Shown: in pieces, positions 21,151-27,514 of the stretch
Numbering within the stretch: position 1 is the first letter of the stretch
How the letters are laid out: each line of letters opens with the position of its first letter
Source of the DNA: Pelargonium nanum
Taxonomy: Eukaryota > Streptophyta > Magnoliopsida > Geraniales > Geraniaceae
Assembly: GCA_036897485.1 (NCBI GenBank)
Contig: JAYMTF010000988.1
Coordinates: 1-27,514, forward strand
Length of the DNA: 27,514 nt
Direction: 5' to 3'
The notes under the pieces: generated by a model
The model's database searches: none
Seen by the model: the letters and a program-made list of their open reading frames with translations, nothing else
What the model was told of the DNA's origin: nothing
Program-made: the position numbers and the translations under genes

Positions 21151-22010
21151 AAAAATTGATTAAAATTTTCATTTAACTAAATTCTAGACAGTATTAACTT
21201 CATAAAAGTAATACAAATCAATATGCTGATAACTTTTTCTATCAAGTTCCTTGAGATAATATTTAAAATTATGATTATCTCTTTAGCCTCTTCTAGCAAT
21301 ATTCAAGAACGGCTTTATTGTGAAGTAAAGAAAAGACTAAAAATTGACGTTTATTTATGAATAAATAGAAATTCAATTAGTATATTTGAAACTGGTCCGT
21401 ATTCAATACTTCTAACTTCGGCGGTCGTATTCTTCTTTTCCTGTACGTGGAAATTTTTCTATCATTTGGTAGCATTAGTATTAAGGTAGGTTACAATGTA
21501 TAGTATTAGTATTTAGGTAGCTTTTTTATTTTACAAACATTTTAGTTTTACTTAAAGTTCGACTTATTTTTGATTATACATAGTTACCGTCATATTGTGT
21601 TGCTCATTTCCGAGTTAAATCTTTTATAATGTAATGAGCTAAGTTGTACGTAACCTATTCATTTACCTATCTTTTAATAACATACTCATATTTACATTGT
21701 TCATAAAATTAATTACAAACGTTCTCAAACTTCTCGAGCCCTTCCCAACATCTTTATAGGCAAAGAAGGCTCTATCTTTTGGCATCTCCTATCACTTCCA
21801 CCGATCTATTCACTTTTTGCAATAAGTTTACATTCTTTCTTTCCTCCCAAGCTTCAAACTCAAAAGCTTTGATAGTTTACTTCTTTTCCCAATAGAAAAT
21901 GCAACTTTATTCATCAAATATCCAAAACAATTTTTTTTTTTAAATTCTTGTATGGAAACTTTAGAGACAACTCACTGTGTTTTCGTTTATCTTTTTATTT
22001 TGGAAGGTTT
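21151..22010. other. Intergenic DNA, no gene seen
   Basis: AT-rich with a mildly pyrimidine-rich stretch at 21720-21870. Short direct words (TAGCATTAGTATTAAGGTAG and TAGTATTAGTATTTAGGTAG near 21470-21520) show a small local duplication. No coding potential or RNA gene was recognised. Confidence 0.4.
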
Positions 22011-22197
22011 TAAACGAGCTCAGGTCTGGATGACAAGAGTGTACTTAATTATAACCCACTTCAACACTCTGTCTCAAGTGAGGGGAGGCAACATAAACGA
22101 GCTCAGGTCTGGATGACAAGAGTATACTTCATTATGACCCACTTCAACACTCTGTCTCATTTGAGGGGAGACAACATAAACGAGCTCAGGTCTGGAT
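22011..22197 (+). repeat. 83-bp tandem repeat, about 2.25 copies
   Basis: Units begin TAAACGAGCTCAGGTCTGGA at 22011, 22094 and 22177, giving a constant 83-bp period; the third copy stops after GGAT at 22197. Copies one and two differ by only a few substitutions (GTGTACTT against GTATACTT, CTCAAGTG against CTCATTTG, GGCAAC against GACAAC). The word ACCCACTTCAACA of the unit recurs alone near 22310. The duplication is recent compared with other repeats here. Confidence 0.9.
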
Positions 22198-22495
22198 TAA
22201 AACCAAACATGATACATATATTAAATATTATAATTGGGCTAGCTAGCTCATTTGCATTATTATATGTAGTCGCTTTACTTTATATTTTTGCGTTGTGAGA
22301 CACTTTATCACCCACTTCAACAAAATATATATCTAAACATATATTCATACAACTTCACTGATAATTATCCGTGAAAAAATACGCGTAAAAAACATACACA
22401 AAGTCTATACGTGCGCACAACTCTCTTTCAATTGTTTTTGCTTCTACTCATGAAAGGATGACCCTAACATCAAATCAAGAAGTACTAATGTAAGG

Positions 22496-22672
22496 TTATC
22501 CTGAGAAATAGTAAAAGAGCCAAATGAAAATGAAGGTCGTTGACCATGGTGGGTATTGATTGAGAGATGGATGATAAGTATTGGAATCAGAAGAGGACCC
22601 ATAGATGTCTTCATTAGCAACAAAAGAAGGGGCTGCTTCTTTTGCTTCTTCACTGTTCTCTCTATCTACCAT
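22496..22672 (-). CDS. Candidate small ORF, 58 aa, acidic with hydrophobic C-terminus
   Basis: The ATG at 22672 has a favourable context (A at -3, G at +4). The frame begins MVDRENSEEAKEAAPSFVAN, continues through a serine-, asparagine- and tyrosine-rich middle (residues 21-45), and ends in a hydrophobic stretch FIFIWLFYYF (47-56) before TAA. Base composition is more balanced than in the surrounding DNA. I do not recognise the protein. It could be a small membrane-anchored peptide, a first exon ending at an unseen splice site, or a chance frame. An overlapping minus frame (22653-22444) competes for the same DNA. Support is weak. Confidence 0.22.
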   Translation of the reverse strand: MVDRENSEEAKEAAPSFVANEDIYGSSSDSNTYHPSLNQYPPWSTTFIFIWLFYYFSG

Positions 22673-23049
22673 CCTTTTCTTTAATGCCGGTCCACAGACG
22701 CAACCATTCTAGGGTTGTAATTTGCTTCAACAATAATTATATACTCTTTATTTAATTTTAACACCAATTCATATTGTGGTACCATTGCCAACTACTGCAT
22801 CAATCTGCAACCACTCGATGCTGTAGGGTCGCCTTTAATTTCATTTTTCTCATGCGAGCATGAAGAAAACATATGTAGGAAAATTTACAAATAGTAACTA
22901 ATCTTGCTCAAATTAATGACTTTATTGGGTGCATATGCGATTATGTGGTAACTTACGGCAAGACAATGAAGAATTTTGACAATTTTAGGTTCTTCTTATA
23001 TTCATTGTTTATGTTTTCTTTTGGTAAGAATTAAAAATTAAATAGTGCA

Positions 23050-23850
23050 CACATGAAACCCCAAGGTCTTGAGGGCCAGTGAACATGCACCCCCAAAACA
23101 AGTGCACCCAATCAGACGTTCTCTAAGTCATATTCATTCCCGCTCCTATTTGAGTCTAACATTGAGACATCGGATCATATAAGTCCCTTAACCATTGACG
23201 CGCCTAAACCCTAAAACTTTTTTAGACAATATACGCCCAATATGTAACCTCTCCGATCCATGTACTATATCCGTTGCTAAGTACATTCAAAGGCTCCAAG
23301 CATGGTACGCCCTTGAGCGATTTCTTGACTTATTGATCATCCAGCGACCTCCAAGGCCCCAGTGCTTCGACCAACGGAGATGACACCATCACATCATTGA
23401 CACCTTATCAATGGTTCCCAACACCACATGAAATCATATTTATGTCATCATTAAATCATCATATGACGGATAGAATTATAATTTGAGCTCATGACATCAT
23501 CAAGTATACTTCCAGTCAATCACAACGCGACACATTGACCCTCACTTATTGACTTTGTGAGTATAAATACCTTCTAAAATCATGATGTATGTATTTTTTT
23601 TAACTCTTAAGATTCATTTGTGACATTTACACACTTTGAGCTCTCACGTTCTCTCTAGAATTCACACACACAATATCCTATTTCACAATGATAGAAATTC
23701 TTATTCTCACACTCAAAGTGATATCCAAAGCTACTCCTTTGAGTTTTGCTTGACAATGTCATTTGCAGGCTTATAGCTGTCAAACACAATTATAAGTGAT
23801 GAAGTGAAAACTCAAATGAAAAATATTATAAATGAGAATACCATTTAAAT
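23050..23850 (+). mobile_element. LTR-like segment, copy A (probable Ty3-type retroelement relic)
   Basis: This moderately GC-rich, non-coding stretch carries a promoter-like GACTTTGTGAGTATAAATAC (23551-23570) followed by ATGATGTATGTATT and GATTCATTTG, as in an LTR U3/R region. The same ordered blocks recur at 26591 (GACTATGTGAGTATAAAGAT). Homology resumes at AGTGAAAACTCAAATG (about 23802) against AGTGAAAACCCAAGTG in copy B. There are no coding domains. Boundaries are approximate, and the superfamily is a guess from LTR style. Confidence 0.45.
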
Positions 23851-23922
23851 AACCTAAGACTAGAATTGCTAATTAATTAGAGAAGGTACCATTTTGATTG
23901 ATTGCCAAAGCTTTATAACATT

Positions 23923-24076
23923 TTTTTTATAAGCGACGGGGGCGTCATCCGAGTTAGTTGTTAGTTCTCCCCTTAAATCCATAAATTCCACCTCATACCG
24001 TCGGCAAGAAGACTCGAACCTGAGACCTCAAAAGAAATAAAAAGCGAATAAACCGCTTGACCCAACATGTTTTGGT
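23923..24076 (-). mobile_element. tRNA-derived SINE with a perfect 13-bp target-site duplication
   Basis: On the minus strand the 154-bp element holds TGTTGGGTCAAGCGGTTTA (box-A region), GGTCTCAGGTTCGAGTCTT (box B is GGTTCGAGTCT), CGACGGTATGAGGTGG, and an A-tail seen as T residues from 23921. GCTTTATAACATT flanks it exactly at 23910-23922 and 24077-24089. This shows insertion by target-primed reverse transcription. Length and module order match the copy at 7098-7250. It has no coding capacity; the LINE that moved it is not identified. Confidence 0.8.
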
Positions 24077-24328
24077 GCTTTATAACATTGTCAAACATAC
24101 GAAAGCCATAAATAGTAAATTCAATAGTTTTTGCTAAAACAAGTCCCATAAATTTGAATAATTTGCAAGGCGGGACTCGTAGAAAAATATAAATAAATAT
24201 TCTCTCACCCTAATTTTGGTTTCACTTTTGAATTTTCGGCCAACACGATAAAGTATCATTTTTTTCTAAACCAAGCAAAATATAAAAATCTCAAGTAGGT
24301 GTGGTCTCGTGGAGGAAGGGTCGAAGAA

Positions 24329-25160
24329 GCGCCACGTCAGAGGACGCACTAAATGCTAGAGTTAGGCAACCACGCGGGTCCCACCGCGTCGATCCCACGT
24401 GCCGCCCTACCGTGTATCATTTCGCGACCTTTCTTTGGCCTATCTCTTGTGTAAATTGTAATCACACTCTCAGGAGACAGAGAGAGAGTGTTGGGTATTT
24501 TGGACTTTACCCAAAAAAACACCGAGTGGTCCCCACCGCACTGTCCACGCGTCAACCGCACAGCCCTCCTTACCTTACCTCCCCAATTTCTTTTTAATTA
24601 AAAAAGGGAGATTCGCCTCATCTTTCTTTGTGGGACCCACTGCCTTTATTTTAGGCGTGTAATTCCACGAATCGGAGGGTCCCACGTGTTCAATAGTCAA
24701 GAAAGCAGCCAATAAGGAGGAGAGCTGGGTCTCTCGGCAACTGCTTTTTTTCTTTTTTCTTTTATTAAAATCTTTCTTCAAAGCTTGTCGCTGTCGGCAA
24801 CACGTGTCGGTCCTCCGTGGCAAACTGCCCGCTATCTACTATTTTTTTAATATTATTTATTTTGTTTTTGTGTTGCCACGTGTTGTGAACACCGGCTCGG
24901 TCTTTTTCTGAAACTGACCGTTTTATCCCATTTTCGTTTGGTTCTGCTCAGCTTTTGGGAAATATTGTATGCGACGTCCGTCCCTTTTTTTACCTGGAAG
25001 ACGAGGTTGGTGCCATGTCAGATTGACACGTCACAGAAGCGTTGAATCGTCACCGTTGAAATGTGACATGTCACATGAGATCGATCCATGTGTGTGGTCG
25101 TTGTGTAGAGACAGTGAGATAAGATTACGTGCGAGGAATGGATTGGATGCTGACGTAATC
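24329..25160. promoter_or_regulatory. Dense cluster of G-box/ACGT and TCP-type sites without an adjacent gene
   Basis: Four perfect G-boxes (CACGTG at 24396, 24683, 24801 and 24877) lie with further ACGT cores at 24334, 24974, 25028, 25127 and 25153 (TGACGTAA). GGTCCCAC-type TCP sites lie at 24377-24384, 24630-24640 (GTGGGACCCAC, both orientations) and 24678-24685, the last fused to a G-box. CCAATAAG near 24710 and GATAAG near 25119 are also present. Such density is typical of ABA-, light- or clock-responsive promoters bound by bZIP, bHLH and TCP factors. No coding exon lies next to it on either strand; the open frames here (24301-24597, 24349-24561, 24575-24823, 24969-25286) look like chance. 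Confidence 0.5.
25061..25076. promoter_or_regulatory. 16-bp perfect palindrome in the ACGT/TCP cluster
   Basis: ATGTGACATGTCACAT equals its reverse complement. It contains two CATGT half-sites and TGACATGTCA, compatible with binding by a homodimeric factor; which one cannot be told from sequence. Confidence 0.6.
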
Positions 25161-25326
25161 AGTACGCAGTGTCCGCATCTGCATTTTTCAACAACAAATT
25201 TCCAGTGGTATAATCTATGCGTCGGGAGCTGGTCAATACTCGAGTCTTTTTTTTTGATAAATATACTCGGGTTTATTCATCCATAACATAACGACATTTC
25301 TTTAGAATTTAGAATATGCGGATCAC

Positions 25327-25346
25327 ATATATATATATATATATAT
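25327..25346. repeat. AT dinucleotide microsatellite
   Basis: Ten perfect AT units lie seven bases before the TRIM-like LTR start at 25354. Confidence 0.9.
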
Positions 25347-25353
25347 CGACGTG

Positions 25354-25470
25354 TGTTAATATTCCACATTGAAAGAATGTGAAGTTTGTCACCACTTGAT
25401 ATACACGTTGGGTCATCCACCTATCAGTTTAAGCTTTTGAGTTTGATCAAGTTAAACATGGTATTAGAGT
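25354..25470 (+). mobile_element. TRIM-like LTR (105 bp) with primer-binding site
   Basis: The segment starts TGTTAATATTCCACATTGAA, a form common to plant miniature LTR elements, and ends GTTAAACA at 25458. TGGTATTAGAGT follows at once and matches the initiator-tRNA primer-binding site TGGTATCAGAGC at 10 of 12 bases. The TG/CA ends and the abutting primer-binding site define it as the 5' LTR of an element in plus orientation. No second LTR or gag/pol coding was found downstream, so the element is incomplete or strongly decayed. A related copy is at 14951. Confidence 0.62.
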
Positions 25471-26380
25471 TGGTTCTGTTTGGGCCAAGTGACACATCTT
25501 GTTGCCTCTCCTCTTGGTCCACGTGCAGAATCTGTTGTGTTATATTTTAATAAGGTTGTACTTCTCTTTTAGTTTATCTCGATATTGAAGGAAGATCTAA
25601 CGCGGTGAATGTAGACTATGATGTACCTTTTGTTGATAGTCAAGATAATCAAAACCATTTCTTATCTAAAAAGAAAAGGGTGAAGGCCTAGCTAGCTAGC
25701 TAGGGTTTTTGAGATTTGATTAACAAAAAAAGGTTGGACAAAAAGGAGCTGCGAATGTGATACATGATTCATGCATGTTGTGGGTCACACGCATAGTATA
25801 TATATATTTGCATGAACCAAAGAAGTGAAGAACATAAACTAGTATGTACCTTTATAGCATTAGAGGAAGATATAGATTGGGTTTCTTTGCCTCTCCACAA
25901 TTAATAAATAACTAAAATCACTAAAGTACTTGTTTCATAACAAATACATTAGAATAATTGTCTAGTTCACATGTTAGGATATCTTATGTGAAGATAAGTT
26001 TACGACTATTGATGAAAATCTAATCACTTTGAAGAACATCAATTAATATTTGAATTGTTTTTTTCACAATGAAAGTAACTCCATGCGTTTGATTGGACTA
26101 ATCAACTCGAAAAACTATTTTTTCAATGACTTGTGAAGATTTAGAGCTTTAGATCTTACCGCATCGAACTTGGGACAGAAGAACACACACGTTAAGATGA
26201 AAATTAATGATGATGCATTGGAATCCACATCAGACGTAAGCATATGTATCAACATCATACTTATATGTGATACATTCGGGACCTAAGTTTACTCTCTCCC
26301 TCTCGAAGGATGACTCGAATAACACGACGGACGTCATTTATTAAAGTCTCATTATTGAGACCCCTAAAAAAAAGATTAAT
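25471..26380. other. Intergenic DNA, no gene seen
   Basis: The first part may be internal sequence of the TRIM-like element (another ACGT core lies in TCCACGTGCAG near 25519). Four CTAG units lie at 25688-25703. The rest is AT-rich without coding potential; 26280-26370 is less AT-rich and may be the outer part of LTR-like copy B. Confidence 0.4.
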
Positions 26381-26860
26381 ATACTCTCACTGTATGTGAT
26401 ACCCTTCTGAGCCGCATCTACCTGCAAAGCGGTCTTAACAAATCCTTGGTTGCCTTGTAAGCTCTTTCGGAACTCCTCCAATACCTCACGAACCTTCTCA
26501 TGTGGTCTTAATGTTTCGCGAGCCTACCAAAGTCTACTTGTCATTCTCTACAACCAAATCATATGGTGACACATCGCCACCACACATTTTGACTATGTGA
26601 GTATAAAGATCCCTTCAAGTTATAAGGTATGTATTATTTTATTCACATTTAGAATTCATTTGATTTATACACTTTAAGTTGTTAAATTATGTTTAGAATT
26701 CTTATTCGTTATACCCTAATTCACATTTCCCAAGGTAAAATCTGGGGCCTCAATCTTGAGCTTTGTATACGATGTGTTACCTTGTGGTGTTCATGTCTTT
26801 AACATGATTCAAGTGAAAACCCAAGTGCAAAAATATCATAATTGTGAAGCTCAATTGCGA
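26381..26860 (+). mobile_element. LTR-like segment, copy B
   Basis: Homologous to copy A in the same orientation. Shared blocks include TGACTATGTGAGTATAAAGA (26590-26609), AAGGTATGTATT, GAATTCATTTGATTTA, TTTAGAATTC and AGTGAAAACCCAAGTG (about 26810). The offset from copy A is 3040 bp at the TATA block. Divergence is high, and the DNA between the copies carries other elements and no retroviral-type coding, so the two are more likely separate old copies than a pair of LTRs. Confidence 0.42.
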
Positions 26861-27514
26861 GACTTCTACAACAAGACTTTTATTATGATAACGTGCATTT
26901 TCTCGTTTTGTTAACCACTTATCAAGTTAAAGTATCAAAAAGTAACCAAATGTCACATTGTTATGTTTTAGTTGAGCAATTTTAGAGCATACTCATTTAT
27001 TTCCTAAGTATTATATAGACACAGTTCATTCTGTCAACTTACTCATGACAATAATTTGAATATTTTGGAGTTCTTCAAGTAAAGAACGCGAGCCTGCATT
27101 TGGGGATAACAGGGAACATTTCACAAAATTCATGTTTCTTTTTCTTCTTATTAGTGATATCCATGTCTCTTGGTGCTCAGATCTGAGAACAAAATATTAA
27201 GGATAAGATCACTAATAAGGTTTCACATCACATTTGTTGTCTCTCAACAACATGTTTATTTACAAATAGAAAACTTAGACATGTTACCCAACATTATTAA
27301 TCAAACATTATGACGAGACGGAACTGATATTTATATACTACATTCAGACCATTTTCGATACTACATAATTCAATTACATCAATTTTAAAATCAAGTCACA
27401 TAGCGTACTCAATTAAGAAATATAATGACTCAGCTAATTGATTTAACTTTTTTTGAAGTGGTATGTTTATCTTATTAATAACTGGAAATCCGAAAGAGCG
27501 TACAATTCAAAATA
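26861..27514. other. AT-rich DNA to the right edge, no gene seen
   Basis: No open frame of note, no RNA gene and no defined repeat were recognised. Confidence 0.5.

Noticed and set aside
24301..25286. ORFs of 70-105 codons in the ACGT/TCP cluster
   Set aside because: They overlap each other on both strands, lack domains, and are expected by chance in this less AT-rich DNA.
23050..26860. A single intact LTR retrotransposon bounded by copies A and B
   Set aside because: The copies are too diverged, no gag/pol coding lies between them, and the interior holds unrelated elements.

Overview
The window is nuclear plant DNA, almost certainly from a eudicot; some asterid is a guess. The background is very AT-rich and full of decayed retroelement pieces. 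It carries only two clear protein-coding genes, both on the minus strand. One is a GC-rich intronless U-box/ARM E3 ubiquitin ligase of the PUB22/23/24 class (1132-2388). The other is a four-coding-exon BEL1-like TALE homeobox gene, closest by its N-terminus to BLH1 (coding parts between 13747 and 11243).

Layout: the left edge is the 3' end of a LINE, followed by the PUB gene and a short promoter with a W-box. From about 2.8 to 10.7 kb there are no genes. That stretch holds two copies of a tRNA-derived SINE family, a degenerate SINE-like piece, a primer-binding-site relic, an unclassified GC-richer island at 4.8-5.3 kb, and a MITE-like element with a 20-bp palindrome. The BLH1-like gene fills 11.2-13.8 kb. 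Its probable 5' leader is split by an intron, carries several upstream ATGs, and reaches about 14.5 kb.

Upstream of BLH1, from 14.5 to 22 kb, lie a TRIM-like LTR, AT-rich spacer and a less repeat-marked tract (18.8-21.1 kb) that may be distal regulatory DNA. An 83-bp tandem repeat follows at 22.0 kb and a possible 58-codon ORF at 22.5 kb. From 23 kb on there are two related LTR-like segments, a SINE with a perfect 13-bp target-site duplication, an 830-bp G-box/TCP-site cluster with no gene beside it, and a second TRIM-like LTR with its primer-binding site.

The two genes show no sign of working together. From family knowledge, one is a stress/immunity ubiquitin ligase and the other a developmental and ABA-related transcription factor. 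I found no operon, CRISPR, phage or convincingly new multi-gene system. The most interesting signals are regulatory (the uORF-laden BLH1 leader with an RY/G-box palindrome, and the orphan ACGT/TCP cluster) and the locally reconstructible SINE and TRIM families.
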